NCBI GenBank assembly: GCA_002335605.1
Contig: BEDY01000009.1
Coordinates: 124,001-188,000, forward strand
Length of the DNA: 64,000 nucleotides
DNA from: Prillingera fragicola
Taxonomy: Eukaryota > Basidiomycota > Tremellomycetes > Trichosporonales > Trichosporonaceae
Direction of reading: 5' to 3'
How positions within the stretch are numbered: the stretch's first letter is position 1; each line of letters opens with the position of its first letter. The notes beneath the pieces were generated by a model, which worked only from the letters and a program-made list of their open reading frames with translations, ran no database searches and was not told where the DNA came from. A program made the position numbers and the translations under genes. Of the stretch, positions 33,044-44,377 are shown piece by piece.

Positions 33044-33185
33044 ACGTGAGCGGGACACCGGGGCCGACTAAAAGGTCATCTGATTTGAGTAGTGATGGGG
33101 CATGAGGAGTTTGAGATGTTCAGCTTTCTATCACAGCGTTCACGATAGCATCGCCCTGGCTTTCGCTTGAGAGCAACATAATCCG

Positions 33186-33283
33186 TTTTTCCGAATACGC
33201 CACCAAGCAGCAACGACGATACTACAGGAAGTGGGCCGAGGTCATCGGCTCCTAGACCGGCATTCAACTACCATTTTTCCGAA
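33186..33283. promoter_or_regulatory. Two copies of TTTTTCCGAA, 88 bp apart
   Basis: Exact 10-mers at 33186-33195 and 33274-33283, each followed within 20 bp by a GCAGC-type stretch, which suggests a longer degenerate repeat. Upstream of the hydrolase gene. Confidence 0.4.
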
Positions 33284-33384
33284 GCGACTGCCGAGCAGCG
33301 CACTTCTGCTAGCTTTAAATGAGAGATGGGGCATGGCTTCGACTCGGCATGCGCGCACTCAACACATCATAGCGCATATCAACA

Positions 33385-34562
33385 ATGGCTACTGAATTCG
33401 CACCCTGGCAAATCGCACCTGGCTTTGTCGACACGGTCCATGCCACCAAGAACGGTCTTCCCCTTGAGATCCGCATCTGGAAGTCCCCCAACGCAAAGCC
33501 CAACGCACCTTGGTGTCTGTGGTCGCACGGCGGGGGCTTCATCGCTTGCTCTCACCGTACGCCTATGCCTTGGGTGTTCCCTGGCTTTCTCGACCGCGGA
33601 GTCCACATTGCGTCCTACGCCTACCGCTTCCAGCCCCACGCCGGAGTACCGGACATGATCGAAGACTCTCAAGATGCCCTTGCGTGGTGCCGACAGCACC
33701 TTGCAGAGTATGTAGGGTCTGTCGACATTGATCGCTACTTTACCGCTGGAGAAAGTGCCGGCGGCACCATGTCAGCGCTCAATGGGCACGTCCTCAGTCC
33801 GCGTCCCCGCGCCGTCGTTGACGTTTACGGAGTCATGGACTTCAGCGATCCCCACTTTGAGGGCCCGCCTGACTTCCCCATGCACAACCTCTGTGGCAAG
33901 TTCTCCATCGACGAGCTCACCGCCGCAATGAATGACCGCGACGTCACCAAGGCAATTGCCGAGGCGCCCCACATCATTCTGGGCCTAGAGACGGCCGAGC
34001 AAGGTCTTGACCGCTTCCGCTTCACCGCCCGAGCTCCGTCCTACGAGTTCACGGACAGGCAGTGGCTTCAGAACGACCTCATGAGCTTTATCATGGGCTC
34101 TGGCAACGTCATGCAATGCTACACTCGCCGTGAGGCCTTCCCCGACGAGGAATCTTGGAAAGCTGCCGCCCGCAAGCTGTCTCCGCTTGGCCGGCTTGAT
34201 GGGGCCACTGGGCCAGACGCCTACCCTCCGACCTTCTTCCTTCATGGAATGGAGGACAAGTCGGTCCCTTACCCGCAGAGTCTGGCCATGGCGAAGCGAC
34301 TTCGGGAACTGGGTGTTCCTATTGGCGAGTCCTACGAGGCAGGAATGGACCATGTCTTTGACCTCAAGTACACTGTGAGTTTGGGACTGCCTTGACTTTG
34401 GGCTGACAAAAACAGTCGGAGCAAGTACCAGGCTGGACCGAGTATATCGAGCCGCTTGTCGAGTTTGTTTTCCACCACCTTGGGGAAACCTCTGCGACAA
34501 AAGAGTCTTTGGGGGTTCCCATTGCTCAGAGCACGCTTAAAGCCACCGTAGTTGCTGCCTAG
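33385..34562 (+). CDS. Alpha/beta hydrolase fold-3 (carboxylesterase-like)
   Basis: Two exons, 33385-34374 and 34416-34562, give 378 aa. The oxyanion-hole motif HGGGF and the nucleophile elbow GESAGG place it in the hormone-sensitive-lipase / fold-3 group. The other likely triad members are the aspartate in HGMEDKSVP and the histidine in AGMDHVFD. It has no signal peptide. Such enzymes hydrolyse esters of small acids or lactones; the substrate cannot be read from sequence. Its place between a sugar porter and a Zn2Cys6 regulator suggests a role in breaking down an imported sugar derivative, ester or lactone (inference). Confidence 0.88.
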
Positions 34563-34729
34563 TTGATAACAGTGTGAATGAAATGTCAAATGCAACGAAG
34601 TGCTACATACCTACCATACAAATGGTATGCAATCTGCTTCCGTTCGCTGATACGAGTACGAGTGAATATAGTTATTCCGAAGTCTTGTTTTCCCTCTTTC
34701 CCTTTGCACTCTTCCCGGCTTACTATACG

Positions 34730-36750
34730 ATGGAAACACGACAGCGCAGGCATGTCACACGGGCATGCGACGATGTATGTCACCAAAGCATATCAATAGC
34801 TCACAACCCCAGTGCGGTAGACGCAAAGTCAGGGTAAGGCTGAACTCTACCCCACAGACTATTGACCAACGTAGTGTCATCCAGACCCAACTGGCTCATC
34901 AACGTGTCTTGAGTGCGGCAAGAGAGACACAACATGCACCTGGACAAAGGTGGGCGAGAGTTTATAACATGTCTAACCCTCAGGAGCATCGCCCACGCGG
35001 ACCCAAGCGGGCCAGCGGCGTGGTGCGTAGGAATGTTGGTCGAAGTTCAAGTCCAGCCCGGGGCGACGAAGGCGGTCTGGTCATTGGCCGTCGAATAAGC
35101 GAGCTCTCAGTACCTGCCATGGCGACGTCTGTTGAAGCTGGAAGTGCGAGCCCAGCTCTTGCACAAGCATTCCAACACACTCTGCTTACCGAAACAAGCG
35201 AGATACCAGCCAACCACGTGAACCAACAGGAGGCACTCGACATCCTGGATTTCGAGCAATGGTGGCCAGAAGTCACTGTGCCAAAGGAACAGCCCTCTTG
35301 GATGGAAACTCTAGTACGTGGACAGACATGGTCATGGCTGACGGGCTCAGGATTGGCTACTATTTCCCAACTCACTGTCCAATTCGCGACAGCATTCACC
35401 CCAGCCCATGGCTGGACCAAGCTATGCTCCCATCCCAGCGACTCCAAGTTCTCTTGATCTTCAAAGCAGTCCTCAAGGATCTGCGGTGCAGGAGGCAGAA
35501 TCAGATGCGGCACTCCTCAGCCGCATAAAGGACTACTATGACCATATACAGGTCATGCTTCCGATCACGCAGCGGGAAGACATTCTCATGAGGTTTTGGG
35601 CCGGGGAACACAAGACCGGCAGCCGTTTCCGCTCACTTCTGTATTCTCTCGTTGCTGTGAGCGACGTCTTGAGACATATTGGGGCAATCCCTGATGAGCG
35701 GACTGTTCCAAAGGGCCCGTCATATGTGCAACACTACCTCGCTATTGCCGCCAAGTCGTGGGGCATACCGGGAAGCATCTCGGCTCTCACCATCGACGAC
35801 ATTGCAACTAGTCTGAACATGAACTTGGCTTGGCACTCTTTGGGTGATTCTGACTCTGGCTGGTACTATCTTCAACAAGCTATTGCGATCGCCAAAGTTC
35901 TCCGGCTCGACCACCTTCCGTACCGCGACGGAACGGACCACGTACGACAACTGAGGACCTACTATCTGTTGTGAGTGCCCTGCTGAGACGTCTACTGAAT
36001 ACAGAATCATTATTGAGCGCGCGCAAGCACTGCTGCGAAATGTCGAGGCAGTGCCGGTTCTGCTCCTGCAAGGCCATGTCTGGGACCAAACAGCCGCCTT
36101 CCGCCAGTCACTCCCCGAGGATACCTTTGATGGCTTTCCAAAACATCACGCACGGCTATTCAGCAATATCAGCCCTGTTCTCATTGCCTGCTGGCGTGGT
36201 CGTTGTGGAGCGCCTGCCACCCAGTGCTCACGTTGGACTCATGAATCGGCTCTCTTGCATCTGCAAACACTGTCGAAGGAGTTTGACGATGGATTCGCCC
36301 TTCCGGCTACCAATTCCGAAATAGTTAATTTCACCATAACAGCCTCCTGGCTTCGCGAGTAAGCCAAGAGCCAAGAAGCAATGCTAATCTCACAGTCGGT
36401 TCTGGAATATTTGCCGCGCACACGGCTTTGTTAACGATGAGGCAGGAACACCAGAGTTCTCCACGTCTCTCATCCTGGACAATCTCGCTCGCATGTCTGA
36501 TTACTGCGCTACTGTTCGCAAGGGCTACTTTGACCCAGCGTTTGACTGGTGCCTCAAGATCTCAGACATGATCATGACAGCTGTCACGATTCTGCGAACC
36601 AAAGGCGGGGGTCGCGACAACGCAACGAGCGACGAAGGACTGCGGATTGCGTTCCTGCCGCTCATTCATCGGTTCATTGGGCTGTTTACCTTGTGGGAGA
36701 GGACGGCTCTGGTAAAGGAGTTGGCACAGGCTCTTGCTACTATTCAGTAG
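34730..36750 (+). CDS. Zn2Cys6 fungal transcription factor
   Basis: Seven exons: 34730-34774, 34813-34833, 34875-34949, 34984-35313, 35351-35970, 36005-36358 and 36396-36750, totalling 599 aa. The zinc cluster is assembled from the first three small exons: RACDDCGRRKVRC, then TCLECGKRDTTCTW, i.e. six cysteines in the standard binuclear pattern. A basic linker, EHRPRGPKRASG, follows. From about residue 190 comes a helical middle region of the fungal-specific transcription factor type, with DYYDHIQVMLPI, SALTIDDIATSLNMNLAW and YYLQQAIAIAKVLRLD. The second exon is only 21 nt. It likely activates the adjacent porter and hydrolase genes (inference from position). Confidence 0.92.
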
Positions 36751-36977
36751 ATGGGCATCCTGTGAGCGCGAGACGCACCGAACCTGCCCACATGTGAGGT
36801 GAGCACACAACTGCGAACAAAATGGAGTGTCTGCTCGCCTTTGGCTCCATTCTTCATTCGAGACAGCCAGTCACAGTGGAACGTTCGGTCCGACGGGGGG
36901 CCTTTGCTGTTGCCTCAACTGCTCCCACGTGAACCCCTCTCGCACTATCTTGCTTCGCACCACTTGCCGTGACGAGT
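36751..36977. other. Short intergenic region before tRNA-Glu
   Basis: About 230 bp, 3' side of the transcription factor gene. Nothing recognised. Confidence 0.5.
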
Positions 36978-36982
36978 AAAAA
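36978..36982 (-). terminator. RNA polymerase III terminator
   Basis: Five A on the plus strand, a T5 run on the transcribed side just after the tRNA-Glu 3' end. Confidence 0.75.
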
Positions 36983-36987
36983 GGAGA

Positions 36988-37090
36988 TTCTCCGCCAGGG
37001 AGTCGAACCCTGCTCTATCGCGCGCTTCCCAGGTGACTGGGGCACTCTCACATTGAGAGGCGATTATACTAACCGATATACTAGCGAAGA
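36988..37090 (-). tRNA. tRNA-Glu(CTC) with a 31-nt intron
   Basis: On the minus strand the acceptor strands TCTTCGC and GCGGAGA pair over seven bases with one T-G, discriminator A. The D arm contains CGGTTAGTAT. The anticodon stem ATCGC pairs with GCGAT, and the loop has anticodon CTC (37057-37055). The T arm is CAGGGTTCGACTCCCTG. The intron 37053-37023 begins one base after the anticodon. Total length and intron length equal those of the tRNA-Asp gene. Confidence 0.92.
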
Positions 37091-37429
37091 GTGGTGTAGG
37101 TGGTCTGGAGCGTATGGAGGTGAGGGAGGCCTATCCAGACGAACCGTCGTATCACCCCCGGCAGCCTTCCTTCTCCGCAATGGAAGATGTATGACTCTGC
37201 TGCACTTATTGCTAGCGCAGGTGACTTCCTAGGAGCTGCAGAGATGACGAGGAGCTAGCAGCGTCGAACAAGATGTTGGCTGAAGTCGTGTATGTATTGC
37301 CACTCAGGCACATTTCCCCCGCATTTTTGCCACCCATTCCCCATCTGCCCCACATTCTTGCATCCTCTTCGTACTCCATTCACCACATCCCTCCCTTCCC
37401 ATGCTCCTTGTCCACATCACAGCGTGACA
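37091..37429. other. Intergenic region
   Basis: About 340 bp with a pyrimidine-rich half (37310-37420), probably the leader of the next gene. Confidence 0.5.
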
Positions 37430-38695
37430 ATGAGGCGGCAACGCTCAGTCAGTCCGGAACGACGGTCTCAGAGACGGCGGCTGTCTCTAGCGGGCACGTA
37501 AGTGTAAGCAATACCTTCCTTACCTGACCGAGACAGAAGTCCGATTGGATGCCGCGGCGTCGAGCAAGTGCTCCTTCTCCTCGAGGCCACTGAGAATGCC
37601 CAAGAAGGGAACCCCCCTGAATACCAGGCTGAGGTTTTTGATATTGGTAGCTACTTGTTCTGACAGCCTTTGGCGCTGACCTGGCCAGGTTCTCCTCCAG
37701 TACGGCTCCACTCTCCTCTTCCCGTCGTTTCTCACGCCCTCACACTTGCCGAACGCGTGACGCATCCTGATATTCTGGAGATCATCTTCGACAACCTCGA
37801 TCAACACACTCTACACACGCTTCTCACGGCGTCTCAAACCTTTTATCAAGTCGCCTTGCCGCGGCTGTACCGACACGTTAAAGGTGGCCAGTCCCTGCCG
37901 TTGTCCCTGTTCCTCGACTGCGGCAGACGCGCCGAGTTGCTGAAGTTGACCGAGACGCTGGAGCTGTGGGGGCACGACAGCTATCACTGCTCTGCCATTG
38001 CTTCTACTCGTTCACTAGTTCCGACATTTCCGCGTCTGACACGACTGAAACTCATCGTAGTGCCAGAGAGAGCCACACCGCTCTCAACAATCTGCAATGG
38101 CCGCAGCTGCCCCCTTCTCAGCAAGGCTCGGCCTGAGACTGTCGAGTTATGGAGCGGCATTCGTGGGGGTCCACCCTTGCAGATAACATTTGAAGGAGGC
38201 GGTTGGTTCAACATCACATCCCGCCTCTTCTCAGCTGTTAAGAAAGCCACTGTGCTCCTGGAACCAACTGTTCAAATGCGGGCTGTCGACACCATCGGAG
38301 CTGCATCGTTTGGGCGTTCGCTAGAGTCCATCACCTATATTGGGATGGTGGTACGCCCGCGGAATAAGAACTGGGGTTGCAAGTCGGCCAAACCGCAACT
38401 GCATGTACTCGATACTCTGCTCCAAAGCCTCTGCTCGCACGTCAGGGTTCATGCACGCGGCCCCAAGTACAACGTCATCCTCGCGCGCGTTGATGACCCA
38501 GCCCTGCTCAGAGGCCACGAAGACTTTGACCTCGAATCTGCCACGAAAGGAATGCCTCAACAGAGATACGGACGGTGGGATCGAGAGATCGACGAACGAT
38601 TCACGGCAATGAGTGAGATCCTGGAACAGCTGCCTCCCCAGCTCCGTTCCCGCATTGAGATCATTGACATGGGAGGTTTGCGACCCGGTACGTGA
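37430..38695 (+). CDS. F-box-like protein with CxGxxCP motif (family member 4)
   Basis: Best model: exons 37430-37497, 37537-37633 and 37667-38695, about 397 aa. The first intron is standard (gtaagt, CTGAC). The second begins gttttt and is doubtful, so the N-terminal 55 residues are uncertain. The main exon is sure. Its F-box-like region is RVTHPDILEIIFDNLD, then LLTASQTFYQVALPRLYRHV. The motif is CNGRSCPLL with the later RP. The order of blocks (F-box-like, LTETLELWGHDSYHC, motif) matches member 1 closely, whose corresponding stretch is IETLELCGHPQREC. Confidence 0.75.
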
Positions 38696-39195
38696 CCCCT
38701 CTGTGTGGCCCATGCAGAATCAAGTGAGAGTTGTAGTGGCGTGGGCGCTGGGGGCCACGCTGTGCTGGCAATGGCGGCCGTGTGAACGAGGATGATAAAA
38801 GCCATGTCGGGTGGCATGGTCGTAGAATGCTGTACTGTATCTATTTGTCTCAATACCTGTTGATATCCCAATGCTAGCTATTTGCACTACACTTCCTGCC
38901 TGCACCTGTCTCAACCACGATCCAGCTTCCCGGGACATGTCAGCAAAGGGCAGTCAGTTGGTTGCGCACAGCGATGGGAGATAGGGCAGATATCCGGACA
39001 TCCATTGCCTGGCGGACGTGCCCCAACTTGGACCATCGTGCATCCAAACTACTCTGTATCGTGTCTCAACTCAACCGTTGCTCAAACTCTGCAAGGACAG
39101 CCGCAAGCACTTAACCAGCTCCGTCATCTTTGGATTACCTCTTGCTTGCGCTGCTCTTCACGTTGTCCCTCGGAGCAGGAGCTCATCGATCTGTC
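38696..39195. other. Intergenic region
   Basis: 500 bp between two F-box-like genes in the same direction. Nothing else recognised. Confidence 0.5.
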
Positions 39196-40334
39196 ATGAC
39201 ACAAGTGCTCAGCGCTGAACGCGTCATCCCGCCAGCTCTCGAACCGGGACTGAAGAAGACCTCGCATGCCGATTTCAAGGGTCATCAAGCGTGAGCATGC
39301 TGTTCTATCGCATCTGACCCCTCAGCCCATACACGGCCCCTTCTGTCATTCTCCCGCCCGAGATTCTCGCTCACGTCTTTGAGAACTTTTACGACCATGA
39401 CGAGTACTTTGAGCAGGCCCTAGAGCCCGATCGGCCAGGCAGGCAGACGCTGTGTACTCTGATGCGCGTATCTAAAGCATTCTACAGCCTTGCAGCCCCG
39501 ATTCTCTACCGCACAGTCCGCGTCCACGGCCGATGGCCGATCCAGTTCAACGATGCCGGGACCAAGTGCCCTCTTCTAAGCAAGACCGAGACGCTGTTGC
39601 TTGCGAGTCACGATAAGCTCGTCTGCGAAGGGCTTGCCAAGCAGATCAATTGGGGCGAGCACCCGCCGCTCGCTCGACTCAAGACGCTCGAGATCTTTAT
39701 CGGCCCAGCCCGGAAAGGAGCATGTAGCGGCATCGGATGTCCTCTCGTGCAGCACTCACGCCCGACCAATGTCTGCTTCTATCAGAACGAAGACTATCAG
39801 AAACGCTGGCAGCCAGAGGGTGACGACGTTGCGCGGGCCGACGCCCTCATGTCCCACGTCACCGCGGTGGAAGTTCATCTCAGCCGGGGATTGGGTCCCG
39901 TCGGGCTCATTGACGTGCTCTCGGACTCTTACCTTGGCCCATCAGGCTTTGGCGCTACGAGCTTCCAGTACCACTTTTGTCTCCCTGATGCGGACCGGTT
40001 TGACAGCGAGGAGGAGTGGGATAGGTTTGACCACAACGCCCTCACCTCCCTGGAGTACATTGCTGGGCATATTCGGAAGCCTGGGGGCGGCTCGCAGTTC
40101 ACACTTTGCATTGCTCGCGATATGGACGAGCAGCACTGGCACGGGGAACGTCTGGGGTCGTACGAGGACTGGGTGGAAGATGTCTTTGACCGCTACGTCC
40201 AGCATTGGGACGAGGTGGCAGGGGACGCCGAGTTAGCCAAGGACGCCAAAGCGCGTGTCTCGATTGAGAACACGGCTGCAGAGGATGAGCAGAACGAGAC
40301 AGGACTCAAGTACAAGTGCTGGGTGTATCATTGA
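39196..40334 (+). CDS. F-box-like protein with CxGxxCP motif (family member 5)
   Basis: Two exons, 39196-39290 and 39326-40334, with a 35-nt intron, give 367 aa. The N-terminus MTQVLSAERVIPPALEPG precedes the F-box-like region, which reads ILPPEILAHVFENFYDH and LMRVSKAFYSLAAPILYRTV; here a longer loop of about 20 residues separates the two helices. The motif is CSGIGCPLV followed by RP. The C-terminal half is acidic and aromatic. The match of LPPEIL to the classical F-box start is better than in the other members. Confidence 0.82.
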
Positions 40335-40767
40335 CTGTAGTCTTGCTACAATGAATCAATGGGGCGACGGCAGTGATGTAACGGCTCTATGTATATGTGT
40401 ATGTGCCGACTCTTGTACGGGTGCATGTGGCTGATATGGAATGGCATGAGGTCAACCCAGCCTCCGCCATGCAATCCTCGTGCTCTCTCCTCCTTATCCA
40501 AATCAGCAGACAGTGACTACCGGTGAGATGGTTTCTCGACAGATCTCAGCCACGAGCTCAAAGCGTGCGGGCACGAACCGCACACATGCTCGAACTGTTG
40601 ACCGATCAGCGCACATGATGTCGAGGCATTGTCCTCTGTTCACCGCTTGTCCACCACTCCTCGCTCCAGACCCCGGTCAATAACCTCGCACCGCTCTCCC
40701 CCACGCAGCACGTCGTGACACGTTACAAATTTCATACAAAAATGCAAGTTCTATAGAGGCTACAACA
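40335..40767. other. Intergenic region between convergent genes
   Basis: About 430 bp, 3' sides of member 5 and of the fusion gene. Nothing recognised. Confidence 0.5.
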
Positions 40768-43700
40768 CTAAATATCTGGCAAGTCACCCACGACTCCCAA
40801 GCCCGCAAACCCGTCGTTGCCATCATGCTCATCGTCCCTACGCGTATCCACACGGCTCAGCGGCCGCCCCCCGCCCCTCTCCCCGCGCTCCAGCGGGACA
40901 TGCGCCGCCGCGTCCCCCGGCGCCTCGACGACAATGTTGAGATCGGGCAAATCCCCAATGACGCCGATACCGGCAAACCCGTCGTTGCCGTCGTGCCCGG
41001 CGTCGCTGTCGTCGAGCCCGTCGTCCTCGCTCGCCCGCGTCGCTGCTGAACCGCCGCTGCCGCTGCCGCTCCCGCTCGGCGGCGCCGACTCGACGCGCAC
41101 AGTGCCCCCAGGCACCATGACGCCCTTGGCAAAGCTGCTCCGTCTCCGGTCGGGCGGGAGATACGGCTTGGCGACGCTGCTCCTCCTTCGCCCGGGAGGG
41201 AGGTGGTAGTCGTGCGCAATGACCTCGCCGTGCTCCCTCTCGCGCCGCACTTTTTCGTCACCCTTGGCCAGCTCCTGTTCCAGCTCCGCGCGCGCCTGTC
41301 GTTCCTCCCCCGTCATGGTGCCAATGGCGCCAAGCGCGCCCGAGGAGACGATCGCGGTGGCGAATGCGCTGATGCTGCCCGGCATGCCCTGGTGGTTGCC
41401 CTCGAAGCGCATGACGCTCCACTTCGGGTCCACCCAGCGGCGCAAAGTGGCGTTGGAGGCGAGGACGAATGGGTAGAAGATTTGGGCGCCAGAGAGGACA
41501 ATGACGACAATCATGGCGCTGCGAACGTTGCCGGTGCCGTTGTACACGCCCCAGGTGATGGATTCCCACACAACGGTGCCGCCAATCGCAATGGTGAGCG
41601 CGATGGAGACGTGCTTGGTGTGTCGGCCGTGGCCGCGGAGGGCAGTCGCAAACAATGTCGGGAAGATTGGCGCCTCGAAGAACATGACCAGCAGCAAACA
41701 AGCAAACGCGCCGTTACCTGCAGGCAGGCAGATGGCGAGGATGGCCGAGATGAGCACGCCAATGAGGCAGACTCCAAGCAGCAGCCGTGGCGTGATGCCA
41801 ATGTAGCACACGCCGGAGGCAATGAAACGCGCAGCCGCAAACAGGCCGTGCCCAATGGTCAAGTCCCAGAACGCATCACCCTTGCCGTCGGCTACGGGGT
41901 GGATGGCGGCAATAGTGTCGTTCCAGTAGTAGGCGATGGATTCCTGCGCGCCGACGTACATGGTCATGACGGCCACGCCGATGCAGATGACAAGCCAGCG
42001 GGCCGGCACGCCCCATGCGCGGTCCGTGCCGTGGATACCGGCCGTGTGCATGCGCCGGTGCGTCTCGGCTTCCAAGTCGTCGTCGGATGCCTCGGAGAGA
42101 GGCACGTAGAAGAAGACGAGGGCGAGGAAGAGCACAAACAGCGCCACGGCGAGGTAGCACCACTGCACGTCAAACAGGCTTACGCGCCCGTCAATGCCGT
42201 TGAACAGCGCCTTGTTGGCGAGGATTGGCGATATGATGGATCCAAGTCCTTGGATGCCCTGGGAAAAGTTTAGGCGGGCCTCGGATAGGTGTCCTGGTCC
42301 AGCCAGCGCGATGAACGGGTTGGCGGCGACCTCAAGCACGCTGAGACCCATGCCGATGAGAATGTTGCAAAACACAAACCCGCCGTATGATCCGAGCACC
42401 GAGGATGGCCAGAAACACATTGTGCCACAGCCATAGATGACTAGACCAGTCATGAAGGTCGCCTTGAACCCGTGGTGCGGGAGGACGTACATGCCAACGG
42501 TCGCAGGGCCGATAATGTAACCGATCCAGTAGGCGTTCTGGAGGGCGAGCATCCGCCCCGCGTTGGTTGGGAAGAGAAGCATGATCTTTTGGCTAAGCGT
42601 GCCGAGGAGACCGTAAGAGAACCCCCACATGAAGAAGAGTATCGAAACAAACATGACGGGCCACCAGGCCTCGCGCGCCGACAGCTCTGGCAACGGCTTG
42701 CGGCCGCCCATCTGGACGAAATCGAAGAAATTCTGTGTGGGCTGCTGCGTCTGCTCGATCGGGACCGACTCGCGGGTCATCCACCGGATCGGGGCCGTGA
42801 GCATTGACAACCGTGTGGCGGCGTGCGTGAGCGGTGCGCCACCCGGGAGGACGCCGTTGTTTGCGGGTGCTTGCTTCTCTTGACCACCAGAGCCGATGCT
42901 CTGGACGTGGTTAGGGTGCCCGTCGTCGCTCAATGTCAACGCGCGCTCCCGGCCAGTGGTAAAGGACATCATATTGGGGAACGTCGGTGTGTTGACGAGG
43001 GTAGGGCTCGAGTGCGGTGTCTGCGGAACGCCTCCTGGTGGTCCTGCAGCAAAGAAGCCAGCCAAGTCCATCGTGTCCTCGTCTGGGACGTCCGGGTCGA
43101 GTTCCAGAATGGCCTGGATGTTGCGCGGCGACTTTACATTGTCGCTCGTAAAGCTGACGATTTCGTTACCAGCCTCCTCCCCACCGGGCGATGTGTGGGA
43201 CCGGTTCTTGCTCCGCGAGTTGTGCCATGATCCGCGGGACGTCTGCCTGAGACGCTGCAGCAACGGCTTGAGCACGAGCGCACAGCAGCAGGCGACGCGG
43301 ACGGTGCACTCGATTGCCGACCACATGAGGCCGTACGAGGTGAACCAGTAGTAGTTTGGCGGCCTGTCTGCTGCCGAGACGTGGGCGCTGCCGATGGACA
43401 GTTGCTCTTTGAGCGCTGACTGGAGATAGTAGTTGCGCACGACGTCGACGACAGCGACGAATATTCCGCACAGAAAAGTCATGACCAGGCCGGCCTTTTC
43501 CCTGCGCTCGATGCGCAGGCTGGTAATGATGGGTAGGGGGAGGATGAGAATCGCCAAGTCGGACAAAATGTTGATTGGCGACGACGCCAAGAAGAGTGTG
43601 ACTAGGTCGATGCACTGGCCGTTCTTGTTAATGTCCCAGGCTGCTGCGACAGGACGACATTGCTGCGCCATGTCAGCCGTACGTTCTCATGCGTCTCCGT

Positions 43701-44377
43701 TCAACAGATCAGAACCCGATCTGCACCTCCTCCCTTCGGCTGTGGCCACTCACAAAGATGTTGAGAAAAACGAGGATAACGCCCGAGACGTCGACGACTG
43801 CGAGGACGGCATAGCTCGCCCGCCGCAAGAAGGCGTGGGCGCTGGCCATGCGAATGTACAGCAGCAAAGCCGCCGTCTTGGCCGCAGTGCTGCTGAGGTG
43901 GTAGAAGATGGGAAAGACATACATCGACTTCTTGAGGGCGCTGAAGTTGCCTGGCGGTATCCCTCGAGGTTGTTAGCAAAAGCATACGTGGGGCAACATG
44001 GCTGGGGCGGGCTCGGGCTGCGTGGGCATGGGACTCACTTGCATCAGACTTGCCAATGCCGGCGCTCGCGCCGGTGATGATCGTGACGGATAGCGCGACC
44101 GTGAAGAGCTGTAGTGTTAGTAATGTTGTCAGTGTCCGAGCTGCAGCGCAGGCAACACCGGCCATCGGCGCCGGCGTCGGCGACCCCCAGCTGCGAACAG
44201 CGCCGCCGCTCCACACGTAGGACTCACCCAAGCGACAATGGTGACGACGTCGTCGGTGTCTATGCGCCGTCGAATGCCAAACTTTGAGAGACATCGTGCT
44301 GCGACAAAGAACGTTGCAATGCCGAGAAACACTGCGCTCGTGGTGAGCACGGCCGGGGAGCGGTCCTCCAAGTCCAT
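40768..44377 (-). CDS. Fusion: Pth11/SAT4-type seven-helix receptor domain + FucP-type MFS sugar transporter
   Basis: Four exons from 44377 downwards: 44377-44228, 44108-44039, 43962-43754 and 43662-40768, giving 1107 aa. Residues about 1-290 form a fungal rhodopsin-like (Pth11/SAT4) domain: AARCLSKFGIRRRIDTDD, FQCRPVAAAWD with GQCID, ILSDLAILILPLPIITSL and WSAIECTVRVACCCALVLKP. After a polar linker of about 180 residues, residues about 475-930 form an MFS transporter of the fucose/glucose-galactose permease type, with VLEVAANPFIALAGPGHLSE then ARLNFSQGIQGLGS. The 180-residue tail repeats PP-x-RRRSS-x-AK and ends with two copies of HDGNDGFAG-x-GV. Linker, transporter and half the receptor share exon 4 with no stop or intron, so the fusion is direct. 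Such a protein could be a sugar-sensing transceptor (inference). Confidence 0.85.

Larger units (their letters stand above)
32890..33384. other. Divergent promoter, sugar porter / hydrolase
   Basis: About 495 bp. It holds an everted CCG-N6-CGG (33032-33043), typical of Zn2Cys6 factor sites, and two exact copies of TTTTTCCGAA. Confidence 0.5.

Noticed and set aside
41203..42273. 356-aa open frame on the plus strand
   Set aside because: Antisense shadow of the MFS half of the fusion gene; composition is meaningless.
43663..43671. Start of the fusion protein at the ATG within ATGGCGCAG
   Set aside because: That ATG lies in the intron just before the acceptor; upstream exons supply the first four helices and the DD motif of the receptor domain.
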